A DNA stretch of 64,000 nt from Bacteroidales bacterium (lineage in GTDB: Bacteria > Bacteroidota > Bacteroidia > Bacteroidales > UBA932): positions 1 through 64,000 of the forward strand of contig JAEEVC010000001.1 of NCBI GenBank assembly GCA_016287075.1. The letters are read 5' to 3'. Below are positions 51,534 to 60,787 of this stretch, in pieces. The first letter of the stretch is position 1, and each line of letters begins with the position of its first letter. The translations under genes were made by a program, and so were the position numbers. Below the pieces are notes generated by a model. The model was not told where the DNA came from. It made no database searches and saw nothing but the letters and a program-made list of their open reading frames with translations.

Positions 51534-54500
51534 TTATTGCAGCGTCAGGCCGTAGCCTTCCTGCTGGGGCAGGATGTACTGGGCCGCTTTCCAGGCGCTG
51601 AACTTGGGATGGCTCTGGATGGCGGCGGGGACGACGCCCGTCAGTTTGTTGTCATAGACACGCACGTTCAGCATGGTGGCCGGCAGGTTTGCCCAGGATT
51701 CGGGGATGTTGCCCTCGAAGTTGCAGCTGTACATGTAGATGTTCTTCAGCTTGGCGCAGCGGCCGAAGGATGCGGGAAGCGGGCCGGTCAGCGTGGGAAT
51801 GTCATACATCTGGACCAGTTCCAGGGAAGCGAGTTCATCCCAGAAGTCCGGGGCGTTGCCGCTGAACTTGGTGGTGTAGGCCATGAAGTTCTTCAGTGCG
51901 TCCAGGTTCTTGACCGATTCCGGAACGGTTCCGGAGAAGCCGGTCTTGGAGATGTTCAGGTTCACCAGGTGGGCCAGCTGGCCGATTTCTTCCGGCAGGG
52001 GACCGCCGAGGTCGGGATTCTGGTCGATATAGACGTTCGTCAGCGCCCGCAGCTGGCCGATCTTGGGAGACAGCGTCCCGGACACCTTGTTGTTGGTCAG
52101 ATAGAACGCTTCCAGTTTATACAGGCTGTAAACCGCGTCCGGGATGGGGCCGTTCACCTTGCAGTCGATGAAGCGGAGATCGGTCAGTTCCGTCAGGTCG
52201 GCGATGGCATCCGGGATGGTCCAGTCGGCCGTGATGGTGCCCTTCAGCAGCTTCAGCGCCGTTACGCGGCCGTCCGTCACCGTGACGCCATACCACTTGT
52301 TCTCGCCGTCCATCGGCTTGCTGAGATCCCATCTGCGGTCCGCCTTCCAGCCGCTGTCGCCGCCGGCGGCGTTGTAGATGGCCACGAGGGCGAGGGAGTC
52401 GGTCTGGCGGTTCTTTTCCTTCAATGCAGGAATGTCGCCGCCCTCGAAGACGACGCCGGTCGTCGTGCCGTCGATAGCCTTGCAGAGGAGGGTCTGGAAG
52501 TTGTCGGCCGTCGCGACGGTCTCCGTGGTGCCCTTGACGATCTTGCCGCCGGCGACCTGGCCGGTGATGTCGGTCTTGTACTTGGCGTTGTTGCCGCAGA
52601 TCAGGCCCAGAACGCCCTTGGTGCCGCCGGAAATGACGCTTTCAGGGCCGATGACACAGCCTGTAAGGGTGGACTGCAGGCCGCAGGTGCCGCCGATGAT
52701 GCCGCCCGCATAGACGGAGTTGGACGTGGTGGAGGTGGTGACGCCGGAGATCGTGCCGTTGTTGACGCAGTCCGTGCAGACGACCTTCGCCACCTTCTCG
52801 CCGAAGCCGACGATGCCGCCGAGCACTTCCTTCTTGGCCGTCTCGCCGGTCGTGCGGATCTCGCCGAAGTTCTTGCAGCTCCGGAATTCATACAGCTGGC
52901 CGCTGTCCGCCAGGCCCGCCGCCGTCATCTTGGTATCGGTCATGCCCACATAGGAGGCGATGCCGCCCGCGCGGGTGCAGAGGGTCGACACACCGAGGGA
53001 CTCGACCTTCCCGTAGTTGACGCAGTTGATGAAGAGGACCTGTTCGACCGGAAGGGCCGGGTCGGTATTCGTGCCCACATAGCCGGTGATGCCGCCGATA
53101 TACACATAGCCGCTGGTCCAGTTGATGTCGCTGACGACGTGGCCGCGGTTGACGCAGCTGCTCAGGACGATGTTGACAGGATCGTTGAGGTAGCCGATCA
53201 TGCCGCCGATGCGCGGGGTGCCCAGCGCCTCGTAGCGGAGCTCGCCTTCGTTGATGCAGTTGATCACATCGACATGGTTCGTCACATTGGCGACGATGCC
53301 GCCGATCTGGGTGGAACGCCCGGCAGGCTTGCCGTCGAGGACATAGGCGATGTCGCCGGTGTTCTTGCAATCCTTGATGGTGGTCCCGTCTCCGGCAACG
53401 GCGACGATACCGGCGAGTTTCGGAGTGGAAACGCCATAGATTTCCATCGAGATGTCAACGTCGCTCTCGCAGTTCTCGAAGAGGGCGCCCGGGGCACTTT
53501 CCGCGGCGATACCGCCGTTCTTGATGGCACCGGTCTTGACCGTGCCCGCCACCTTGAGGTTCTTCACGCTGCCGTCGATGTAGCCGAACAGGCCGCTGTA
53601 GGAATCAGAGCCGGCTTCGGGGATCTCTTCCTGGTAGGTGATCTTGAAGCCCTTGCCGTCCACGTCGCCGTAGAAGGCTTCGGCCGGGGTGATCGTGCCG
53701 GCGTCGATGTCCGCGGCGAGGACCATCTTGCTGCCGCGGCCGAGCTTGTCGGCATCGGCGAGGAAGCTCTTCAGGTCTTCGGCAGTGGAGATCGTAACCG
53801 TCACGGGCTCAGGATTTTCCGATGTCAGGGCATCCATCAGGAGCAGGGTCTTCCGTGCAATCTTCACGGGAGCGGAGGTCTGCTTCTTCGTGCCCGGGAG
53901 GGAATAGCCGTCGCGGGTCAGGGAGGCGGTCAGCTTGTACTCGCCCGTGGGGACGGGGACATAGAAGGCCATCTCGGAGGCCGTGCCGGCCGTGAAGGTC
54001 ACCTTCACGTGGTTCGCCGTCGGACCCGCGACGATGACGCCGTCCTGCAGGGCGAAGTTGCCGCAGATGCCCGCATCGGCGGAGAGCAGGAAGCCGTCCG
54101 CATCGGCGGGGATGTTCTTGTAGGTCACTTTGACGATGCCGCCGACATGCTTGAAGGTGTTCATGCCGCTGAGTTTGAGGCCGGTTGCGACCATGACCGC
54201 ATTGGACTGGCCTTCGGCCCAGGCGTAGCTGGCCGGGAGTTTGATCGGGGCATCGGCGTTCGTCACGTCGAAGGCGGAGGCGGGAACCACGCCGATCGGG
54301 TCCGTCCCGAGGAGGGTGACGTCGTCACTCGTCGTGAATTCGCCCTGGGCGGCACCGGCACCGGCGGTCAGCGCAAAGTCCATGCGCGCGGCGCTGTTGT
54401 CGGCTTTCGTGTAAGGCACGCCGATGGCGTCGCCTTCCTTCCAGGAAAAGACGCCTTCGTCGGAGAAGGCGACGCGGGTCGGAACTTCGAATCCGGCCCG

Positions 54501-54599
54501 GATGGTCGGGCTGACGGGGGCCTCCATGGCCTGCTCCCGGCTGCAGCCGGCGATGGCCGCTGCTGCGGCAGCCATCACAAGGATCCATGTCTTTCTCAT
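51534..54599 (-). CDS. Lipoprotein with fimbrillin-like, GLUG-like and leucine-rich-repeat domains
   Basis: A 1021-residue lipoprotein from the ATG at 54599 (Cys19 after AAAAAIAG). The N-terminal ~250 residues resemble fimbrillin-like proteins (VFSWKEGDAIGVPYTKAD). A GLUG-like region follows (about 270-690; repeats such as GGIVANVTNH and C-V-N-x-G). From about 720 it has ALVAIYNAAGGDSGW, the usual cap of plant-type leucine-rich repeats, then repeats of the L-x-x-L...SG-x-(I/V/L)-P type (KVSGTLSPKIGQL, GFSGTVPESVKNL, NKLTGVVPAAIQ). Likely a surface adhesin or binding protein. It is last in the seven-gene operon, 4 nt after a small peptide gene. The longer frame to 54665 is rejected because the lipoprotein signal starts at 54599. 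Confidence 0.75.
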   Translation of the reverse strand: MRKTWILVMAAAAAAIAGCSREQAMEAPVSPTIRAGFEVPTRVAFSDEGVFSWKEGDAIGVPYTKADNSAARMDFALTAGAGAAQGEFTTSDDVTLLGTDPIGVVPASAFDVTNADAPIKLPASYAWAEGQSNAVMVATGLKLSGMNTFKHVGGIVKVTYKNIPADADGFLLSADAGICGNFALQDGVIVAGPTANHVKVTFTAGTASEMAFYVPVPTGEYKLTASLTRDGYSLPGTKKQTSAPVKIARKTLLLMDALTSENPEPVTVTISTAEDLKSFLADADKLGRGSKMVLAADIDAGTITPAEAFYGDVDGKGFKITYQEEIPEAGSDSYSGLFGYIDGSVKNLKVAGTVKTGAIKNGGIAAESAPGALFENCESDVDISMEIYGVSTPKLAGIVAVAGDGTTIKDCKNTGDIAYVLDGKPAGRSTQIGGIVANVTNHVDVINCINEGELRYEALGTPRIGGMIGYLNDPVNIVLSSCVNRGHVVSDINWTSGYVYIGGITGYVGTNTDPALPVEQVLFINCVNYGKVESLGVSTLCTRAGGIASYVGMTDTKMTAAGLADSGQLYEFRSCKNFGEIRTTGETAKKEVLGGIVGFGEKVAKVVCTDCVNNGTISGVTTSTTSNSVYAGGIIGGTCGLQSTLTGCVIGPESVISGGTKGVLGLICGNNAKYKTDITGQVAGGKIVKGTTETVATADNFQTLLCKAIDGTTTGVVFEGGDIPALKEKNRQTDSLALVAIYNAAGGDSGWKADRRWDLSKPMDGENKWYGVTVTDGRVTALKLLKGTITADWTIPDAIADLTELTDLRFIDCKVNGPIPDAVYSLYKLEAFYLTNNKVSGTLSPKIGQLRALTNVYIDQNPDLGGPLPEEIGQLAHLVNLNISKTGFSGTVPESVKNLDALKNFMAYTTKFSGNAPDFWDELASLELVQMYDIPTLTGPLPASFGRCAKLKNIYMYSCNFEGNIPESWANLPATMLNVRVYDNKLTGVVPAAIQSHPKFSAWKAAQYILPQQEGYGLTLQ

Positions 54600-54603
54600 A
54601 CGG

Positions 54604-54744
54604 CTACTCCATTTCAAGTTCGTCGAAGAAAGACCACGTGCCGGGCGTCGGCTCGGCGTTTTCACCCTCGCCGCTGGCGAGGAAGTTCCGCTCTGCGCGG
54701 AAGTCCGTCATCTTGACGGACGGGTACTGGTAGTACTTTTTCAT
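54604..54744 (-). CDS. 46-residue peptide preceding a surface lipoprotein
   Basis: A small protein starting MKKYYQYPSVKMTDFRAERN, followed by FLASGEGENAE and an acidic aromatic end (SFFDELEME). It fits the Bacteroidales pattern MKK.Y..P...(F/I)LA(S/N) of tiny proteins encoded upstream of fimbrillin-like or surface genes, also seen at 36444. Gaps of 2 nt to the metalloprotease and 4 nt to the lipoprotein gene place it inside the operon. The longer open frame to 54975 overlaps the metalloprotease and is not supported. Function unknown. Confidence 0.65.
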   Translation of the reverse strand: MKKYYQYPSVKMTDFRAERNFLASGEGENAEPTPGTWSFFDELEME

Positions 54745-54746
54745 TT

Positions 54747-56543
54747 TTAATAAATGGTTGGATAGTGTGTCTTGTATCGGTTCCGGAGCCGGCGGAGCGT
54801 CCGGAGGTATCGTTTCAGGGCTTTTTCGCCGCAGGTCTGTTGGATCCGTTCGGGCAGGAAATGGCCTTCCAGTTCGTCCTGGATGCGTTTTTCCGCCGCG
54901 GGATCGACGAGTTCGGAAGGCGCTGCGGCCAGCCCCCGGAGGACGAAAGCGAGGGTTTCCTTCTGCTTCCGCCACGGAACGGGCGTGCCGCGGACCGCCC
55001 CGCCGATGTTGGAGAGGGCGAGGGTGAGGTAGCGGTAATACTGCTTCCGGAGGAGGCCGAGCCGGTGGTCGTCCAGCCCGTCGAGCGTGAGCAGGGCGCG
55101 GCAGTTGCCCAGGCCGGCGGCGGAGGAGGCGAGCAGGTCGTCGCCCAGCGTCTCGGGCTGCGCCGACGGATCCGGCGGGATGGCTGCCGTGATGGCGGGT
55201 GCATAGGCGCAGAATCTGTCCGGTGCAGGCTCTTCCGCGGCATAGCCGCAGGCGATGGCATACAGGTCGTAGGGGCCGACCCGCGGCGGCAGGAGGCCGA
55301 CGCCGGCGGCAACGTCCCCTGCGGTCGCCAGGTGGTTGAACCGGGCGTAGTCCATCACCGAGGCGGCGGTGCCGTATCTTTGTGTGAAGGAGGGACTTCT
55401 CAGGGAATCGGACGGGTAGGAGAAGGAGGCGCCCATGTTGTGGCAGAGCCCGAGCGCATGGCCGGTCTCATGGCAGATGGAATAGCGGATCATCGGCCCC
55501 AGCATGTCCATCGGACAGTCCCGGAGCCGGGCCCGCGGGTCCGCGGCGCCGGTCTGGACGTAACGCCAGTCCTGCAGGAGCGTCTCCGCCCGTTTCCACC
55601 AGAGGATATCCGCCTGGAGGATCTCCCCGCTGCGGGGGTCGCAGAGGACGTCGCCCTTGGCGTTCGGTTCGTCCACGTCGATGTAGCGGACCATGTTCAC
55701 GAGCGGGGACGTGCGGTCCAGCGACCCGTCCGCCGGTTCGGGGCGGACGCGGAGGACCGCCCCGCGGCCGATGCGTTCAAAGGCCCGGTTCCAGTCCTCG
55801 ATGCCTTCCTTGATATACGGGTACCATTCCGCCGGGAAGGCCTTGTCCACGTAGAAGTCGATGTGGGCCCGCCGGTCGAGGTCCCAGCGCTGCGAGGGCT
55901 GGTCCTGCCGGCTTCCCCGGTCCCGGTGCTCCACGGCGTTGTATCCGGCTTTTTCCGGGTCCACCGTCCGGGCAGGCATCGGCTTTTCCGGCAGGAAAAG
56001 CAGGTAGCAGGCGGCGGTCACCTCCAGGCCGGAAGCATAGCTGTATTTTCCTGTAATCTGCAAGTATTCAGGCGTTTCCTTGACGGACGCGATGTCCGAT
56101 GCCCGGAGGGAATCCTCCTGGAGCATCTTCGGCGGAATGGCCGAGACCTGGTCGGGATAGACGGAGAAATAGCCGGAAACGTCGAAGGCGAGGGTGTCGG
56201 CGGTGCGGTCCGTGAGCAGGGGGAAATGGACCGGATGGATGTGCCTGTCCCGGCCTTTGCCGCCCTTCGGCCCGTGGCCCCGGAAGCCTTCCTTCGGGCG
56301 TCCTTCGGGCCACAGGACCATGTTCCCGGCCGAATCCAACTGGAAACGCATCAGGACCGGGAAAGGATTCCGCTGGCCCGGCGCGAAGACCTTGCCCATG
56401 GGGCGGTTCACCGACACGATGCGGGAACCGAACAGGACCGGGGCCTCCAGTCTGTCCTGCGGCAGGTGCAGCACGGCCGGCCCGCCTGCAGCGATCTGCA
56501 GGGAGGCGGCCAGCGCAAGCAGTATAAGCAGGACCTTCCGCAT
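54747..56543 (-). CDS. Secreted zinc-dependent metalloprotease (HExxHxxGxxH)
   Basis: A 598-residue protein with a signal peptide (to about IAAGG). The zinc site HETGHALGLCH is at residues 358-368, and the Met-turn-like SVMDYARFN is at about 395, as in metzincins. The N-terminal region (GKVFAPGQRNPFPVLMRFQL) and YVDKAFPAEWYPYIKEGIEDWNRAFE resemble the large Bacteroidetes metalloprotease family with DUF5117/DUF4953-type domains, but this one is shorter than the usual ~800 residues. It should act in the periplasm or at the surface. In an operon with a TonB receptor it may digest a protein or peptide ligand. Confidence 0.85.
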   Translation of the reverse strand: MRKVLLILLALAASLQIAAGGPAVLHLPQDRLEAPVLFGSRIVSVNRPMGKVFAPGQRNPFPVLMRFQLDSAGNMVLWPEGRPKEGFRGHGPKGGKGRDRHIHPVHFPLLTDRTADTLAFDVSGYFSVYPDQVSAIPPKMLQEDSLRASDIASVKETPEYLQITGKYSYASGLEVTAACYLLFLPEKPMPARTVDPEKAGYNAVEHRDRGSRQDQPSQRWDLDRRAHIDFYVDKAFPAEWYPYIKEGIEDWNRAFERIGRGAVLRVRPEPADGSLDRTSPLVNMVRYIDVDEPNAKGDVLCDPRSGEILQADILWWKRAETLLQDWRYVQTGAADPRARLRDCPMDMLGPMIRYSICHETGHALGLCHNMGASFSYPSDSLRSPSFTQRYGTAASVMDYARFNHLATAGDVAAGVGLLPPRVGPYDLYAIACGYAAEEPAPDRFCAYAPAITAAIPPDPSAQPETLGDDLLASSAAGLGNCRALLTLDGLDDHRLGLLRKQYYRYLTLALSNIGGAVRGTPVPWRKQKETLAFVLRGLAAAPSELVDPAAEKRIQDELEGHFLPERIQQTCGEKALKRYLRTLRRLRNRYKTHYPTIY

Positions 56544-56546
56544 CTG

Positions 56547-58007
56547 CTACCGGGGCCAGAGTTTGTAGTCCACTTTCCAGAGCCCGTCCTCCCGGGTGAC
56601 GGCCAGGCCCGTGTCCACCCCGCGCATGAATTCGGGGGCATCGCTGCGGAACCAGGCCGTGAACAGGAGCGGCGCCGTGGCGTCCGCGAGGTTGAAACGG
56701 CCCTCCAGCCGCACCAGCGTCACTTCGACCCGGCCGGTGAGGATCGGGCTCGTGGAGGCGAAGAGGTCACCCTTGGTGGCCTGGGAGTCCTTGATCCAGG
56801 CCTTCGGGGTGCCGCCGTCCCACTCGGCCCGGGGCCCGGTGAAGGCCTTGAAAGTCCGCGGCGAATCCAGCAGGATGTCCCCTTCGGTCGTGGACCCCTT
56901 GTCCAGGACAAAGCGGAAGAGGGAGTCCACCGGGGCGAACGTGCGGGTATTGCTGCTGTTGCCGTAGTCGAGGATGATGACGTCGTTCGGGTACAGGAGG
57001 TCCGGCAGGAACTCCGTCAGGCGGAGGACATTGGCTCCCGGCGAATTGGCCATGCAGGCCCAGGTGGAGCTGTACATGTTCCGCAGGTTTCGCAGGTAGT
57101 TGGAACCTTCGGACGATACGGTGATGTCCGCTGCGAGGTTGCCGTTCCATTCCCCGGAAGGGGTCTTGATGGCCTGGCGGAGCTGGTAGCCCTCGCCGTT
57201 GTTGAGGGCGGCCGTCTGCCAGAGCGGGGAGAAGTCCACGACCGGGTCGAAGAGGCGGATTTCGACGGCGCCGCCCCCTCCGACGGCATATTTTCCCTTG
57301 ACGGGGACGAGGGTGACGGGCACCCGCCTGTCCAGGCCGGACTGGTCGATCCTGTTGATGGTCAGGCGGATCTGTGCGGAGGTCTTGCCGGCGGGCAGGA
57401 CGGCCTCACCGCCGTCCGCCGCTGCGATGCCGTAATCCTTCCCGGCCTCCATGCCGCCGAGCGAGACCTGGATGGGCACCGCCGTCTTCGGGGCTTCGGA
57501 AGCATTGACTGTCAGGATGATGGGTTCTGCGCGATACGGGTTGGTCTCCAGCGGTTCGGCGGGCGAGGCCAGCGAAAGGACCGGCAGGACGATGTCCTTT
57601 GTCACCGTGATCCGGGCCGAATATTTCCCGTTCGGATCGACCGTGTACCGGGTGCCGGGCGCGATGATGACTTCGAACCAGCCGTTCTCTTCCCAGATTT
57701 CATCGTCCACCAGGTCGATGTGCAGCCGGGCGTCTTCCGCCCCTTCGGGCACGGCGAGTTCATGCGAGGCGACCTTGAACTGCACGCCCTCGGAGAACAT
57801 GCCGGCGAAGCGCAGGCCGATCGTGAACGCCTGCGGGGCCGGACGGGACAGCCGGAACCAGATATCGACCCCGCCGGCATCGGAGGGGACGGTGTACTGG
57901 AGCGACTCGAAATTCACTTCCGGGGCGAAATAGCGCGTATCCTCCGCTTCCCGGCAGGCGGCGGCGAGGAGGGCGGCACCCAGAAGACCTGTGACGATTC
58001 TTTTCAT
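56547..58007 (-). CDS. Lipoprotein with Calx-beta-like domains
   Basis: A 486-residue lipoprotein from the ATG at 58007 (Cys18 after GAALLAA). Two tandem beta-sandwich domains (about 30-135 and 140-245) have the Calx-beta pattern, for example YTVDPNGKYSARITVTKD and SAQIRLTINRIDQSG. The C-terminal ~230 residues (VVDFSPLWQTAALNNGEGYQ onward) are unrecognised. A surface binding or structural role is likely. The frame to 58085 is longer but overlaps the upstream barrel gene and lacks a signal. It follows the barrel gene by 11 nt and the metalloprotease gene follows by 3 nt. Confidence 0.65.
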   Translation of the reverse strand: MKRIVTGLLGAALLAAACREAEDTRYFAPEVNFESLQYTVPSDAGGVDIWFRLSRPAPQAFTIGLRFAGMFSEGVQFKVASHELAVPEGAEDARLHIDLVDDEIWEENGWFEVIIAPGTRYTVDPNGKYSARITVTKDIVLPVLSLASPAEPLETNPYRAEPIILTVNASEAPKTAVPIQVSLGGMEAGKDYGIAAADGGEAVLPAGKTSAQIRLTINRIDQSGLDRRVPVTLVPVKGKYAVGGGGAVEIRLFDPVVDFSPLWQTAALNNGEGYQLRQAIKTPSGEWNGNLAADITVSSEGSNYLRNLRNMYSSTWACMANSPGANVLRLTEFLPDLLYPNDVIILDYGNSSNTRTFAPVDSLFRFVLDKGSTTEGDILLDSPRTFKAFTGPRAEWDGGTPKAWIKDSQATKGDLFASTSPILTGRVEVTLVRLEGRFNLADATAPLLFTAWFRSDAPEFMRGVDTGLAVTREDGLWKVDYKLWPR

Positions 58008-58018
58008 ACCGTGCATCA

Positions 58019-59572
58019 TCAGAAGGTAAACAGGCCGACGGCAAGTTCCACGCGGGACCATTGCCGGCGGTCGGAGGTTTTGCAAAGACCGCCGTCCAGG
58101 CGGACATAGCCGCTCGCGAGCCCGGCCTTTCCGAGGTTCAGGGGGAACTGCCAGCAGAGGCCGGCATCGAGGGCCATGCTTTTTGCGGCGTAGTAATCCC
58201 GGTCAGGCTCAAGTACTTCCCGGGTATAGAGGTTGTTTTCCTGCAGGTCCAGCGCGACCTTTTGCGGCAGGCGGCCGCGGATGGCGGCGGAGAGGTCCAG
58301 CCGGTGGCCGCGGCGGGCGGCGATGCGCCCCGCGCCGCTGAGCTCCGCCGTCCATGCAGCCGCGGAAAAACCGGATTGCGGCAGGTAGAAGGCCTTGTCG
58401 AACCCCTCCAGGCCGGCCCGGGCGCCCGCTTTCCAGCGGTAGTCGCGGCCGGTCCATCCGCCGAACAACGTGTAGGATGCCGTTGCATCCCAGGTCTTCA
58501 GCATGTAGCGGTTGCGATAGACATAGAGGGTCTCCCAGGTCTCCGTCGTCGCCCCCGTCACCGGATCCTTGACCGCGGTCAGTTCCTGGAGGTATTCATC
58601 GGCGCCGGCGTCCTTGTAGTTCCCTTCGAGGCGGAGGTGGTGGACGGTCGGGGCGCGGCGGACCGTCAGGTCGGCCTGGGCGTTGAAAGCCAGGTAGTTG
58701 AACGATCCGGGCGTCTGCATCTTGTCGCCATAGGCGAACTGGTTCCGGTATTCCGCCCCGGCGGCGGCGAGCAGCGTCCAGTCCCCGCCGGTGTATGCAT
58801 AGGAAAGTTCTGCGAGGAAGCGGTCCCCGACGAACTGCCGCTTGAAGCCGCTGTAGGCCGCGATGGCCCCGTCCACATGGTCCAGCCCGCTCATCTTGTA
58901 GTAGTACAGGTTGGGGTAGGACTGGATGGTGGTCAGGCCGGAGAGTTTCTCCTTGCTGTGACCATAGCCGGCCCCGAGCCCGGCGCGGTGCGGCCCGAAG
59001 CTCAGGAGGACGGATGGAACCAGCTGGTAGTCAAGGAATCCTGTCCGCGGCCGGGGGTCCCGTTTGCCCGAAATGTCCGCCACGCGGTAGTCCGTCTTGA
59101 TGCCGAGGGACACGATGTCGGAGAGCGGCGCCGTGTACAGGTCGAAGGCGAGGCGGCAGTCGTGGCTGTCATAGTCCTTGGCGACGGCGCTGCCGAAAAT
59201 GAACGGCGAGGAGAACCACGGGTCCATCACGTCGGACCATTTCCGGTCCTTTTCCCGGTCCAGCGTGTAGGAGAAGGCCCCCCGCATGAACAGTTTGTCG
59301 CTGAAGGTATCATAGCGCAGGGTGGAGAAGGTAAAGCCGAGGTCGGCATCTCCCTGCTGGGCCAGGTGGAAGTCGCCCGCCTCCCGGAAGATGCCGAGCC
59401 CGGTGAGGCTGCCCGGCGACGGCTGGGCAAGGCCCATGCCGGCGGCATTGACGGTCTTGGAGAAGGGCTGGAGGAGGGTTTCCAGTTCCATCTGCTGGAA
59501 GTCGGAAGGGCGCTGGGCGGCGAGTGGAAGGGCGGCTGCGAGGAGCAGGCCCGTGAGCGTCATTTTCCTCAT
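58019..59572 (-). CDS. DUF6850-type outer-membrane beta-barrel protein
   Basis: A 517-residue protein from the ATG at 59572 (signal MRKMTLTGLLLAAALPLAAQ). The rest alternates in the way of barrel strands with aromatic ends (FMRGAFSYTLDREKDRKWSD, FLAELSYAYTGGDWTLLAAA) and closes with VELAVGLFTF, a typical C-terminal outer-membrane strand. It has no plug or TonB box. The ATG overlaps the upstream DUF4876 stop (ATGA). It probably forms a complex or channel with the other products of this operon; its cargo is unknown. Confidence 0.7.
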   Translation of the reverse strand: MRKMTLTGLLLAAALPLAAQRPSDFQQMELETLLQPFSKTVNAAGMGLAQPSPGSLTGLGIFREAGDFHLAQQGDADLGFTFSTLRYDTFSDKLFMRGAFSYTLDREKDRKWSDVMDPWFSSPFIFGSAVAKDYDSHDCRLAFDLYTAPLSDIVSLGIKTDYRVADISGKRDPRPRTGFLDYQLVPSVLLSFGPHRAGLGAGYGHSKEKLSGLTTIQSYPNLYYYKMSGLDHVDGAIAAYSGFKRQFVGDRFLAELSYAYTGGDWTLLAAAGAEYRNQFAYGDKMQTPGSFNYLAFNAQADLTVRRAPTVHHLRLEGNYKDAGADEYLQELTAVKDPVTGATTETWETLYVYRNRYMLKTWDATASYTLFGGWTGRDYRWKAGARAGLEGFDKAFYLPQSGFSAAAWTAELSGAGRIAARRGHRLDLSAAIRGRLPQKVALDLQENNLYTREVLEPDRDYYAAKSMALDAGLCWQFPLNLGKAGLASGYVRLDGGLCKTSDRRQWSRVELAVGLFTF

Positions 59573-60786
59573 CGCAGGCCCTCCTTGTCGTATTTGCGCG
59601 GCGTCGGGTCGGTGCACACGACGAAATCCGCCGAACTGTTGTTGGTGTCGGTCAGGTAGTAGCGGCCGCCTTCGAAGCGGGCGACTTTCCGCTCCACGGA
59701 TTCATGGTTGTAGCCGTTCACCGCGGTAATGACGATGTACCCCGCGTCGATGTCGCCCTGGAGCCGCTTGGTATTGACGTCGGGGGCGGTCTGGGCGGGT
59801 TTCCGCAGGCATTCGACCCCGTCCGTCACGAACTTCCGGTGCATCCGGCGGAACATTTCCCCGGAGGTCTTGCCCCGCTGGTACACCTCCGGCCAGGCGA
59901 GCACGTCCTCGTCAGTCTCGAAGAGCACGACGGCGTTGAGCCCGCCGCTGATCAGGTTGAGGGTCAGGATGTTCGTGGAATTGGAGATAAGCGGGAGCAT
60001 GGGGACATCCGGGTTGCCGGAGCCCTCCATCGCCTTCACTTCGAAGTCGGCGCCGGACAGGTCCACGGACGTCGCGGCGCTCGTCCGGTGGTCGCGGGCG
60101 CTCCGCGCGGCGATGACGACGCTGCCGCCGGGCGCGACGGGGTAGTCGGTGCCCTTGCCGGGGAAGCGGCAGACCTGCCGGAGGTAGATCGAATCGGGGT
60201 TGTCCTTGGCCGGGTAGGCCGCCGGGGAGACGGATTCGGCGAGGCCGAGGTATTTCCCGTCCATGTACTGCACCTCGTCGGAATTGTTGAAAATCTCCAC
60301 GTAGGAATCTGTCGTGTAGGTCCGGTCCATGTTGTCGCGGGTGCCGGAATAATAGATCTTCGCGATGAGCAGGCTCTTCAGGACGGAGGCGGAGAGCGGG
60401 ATGCGCAGGTCCGCGGCCTCGAAGATCCGGCAGTTCATCCGGGAGGCGCCGATATGGACCCGGGCGTTGTCTTCCAGGGCGATGGGCGCGCGGAGCAGGG
60501 CCTTGTATTCGGCCCCGGACAGTTCGATGCCCGTCACGATGTCATAGATGCCGGGGATGACGGATTCCACGTTGACGGTCCCGCGGGCGTCCGTCTCGAA
60601 GGTATATTCGAGCGGGCCGCGCAGGGTCACTTTCCGGCCGGCATAGAAGGCGTCGGGGAGGCAGTCCTCCGGCAGGGGGAACTCCAGGCGGAACGCCTCC
60701 GTCCCGACCGGCGGTTCACGCCGGCACGACAGGGGCAGCAGCACAAGGGCGAGGAGCAGGGTGGTATGGAGGGTCCTTTTCATCAT
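59569..60786 (-). CDS. DUF4876-type lipoprotein
   Basis: A 405-residue lipoprotein (Cys21 after VLLPLS). The first ~110 residues form a beta-sandwich like a carboxypeptidase-regulatory fold (YTFETDARGTVNVESVIPGI). The rest, including LLIAKIYYSGTRDN, SYVEIFNNSDEVQYMDGKYL and PGGSVVIAARSARDH, resembles the lamin-tail-like fold of DUF4876. It starts 1 nt after the TonB receptor stop and overlaps the barrel gene. A surface partner of the receptor is likely; function unknown. Confidence 0.72.
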   Translation of the reverse strand: MMKRTLHTTLLLALVLLPLSCRREPPVGTEAFRLEFPLPEDCLPDAFYAGRKVTLRGPLEYTFETDARGTVNVESVIPGIYDIVTGIELSGAEYKALLRAPIALEDNARVHIGASRMNCRIFEAADLRIPLSASVLKSLLIAKIYYSGTRDNMDRTYTTDSYVEIFNNSDEVQYMDGKYLGLAESVSPAAYPAKDNPDSIYLRQVCRFPGKGTDYPVAPGGSVVIAARSARDHRTSAATSVDLSGADFEVKAMEGSGNPDVPMLPLISNSTNILTLNLISGGLNAVVLFETDEDVLAWPEVYQRGKTSGEMFRRMHRKFVTDGVECLRKPAQTAPDVNTKRLQGDIDAGYIVITAVNGYNHESVERKVARFEGGRYYLTDTNNSSADFVVCTDPTPRKYDKEGLR

Positions 60787-60787
60787 C

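Noticed and set aside
54765..58109. 1114-codon plus-strand frame, and similar long antisense frames at 51447-54716, 14392-16971, 30733-33516 and 45859-48948
   Set aside because: They lie opposite genes with clear motifs (metalloprotease, SusC, DUF2723). Their residues are dominated by G, R, E, V and A from GC skew, with no domains.
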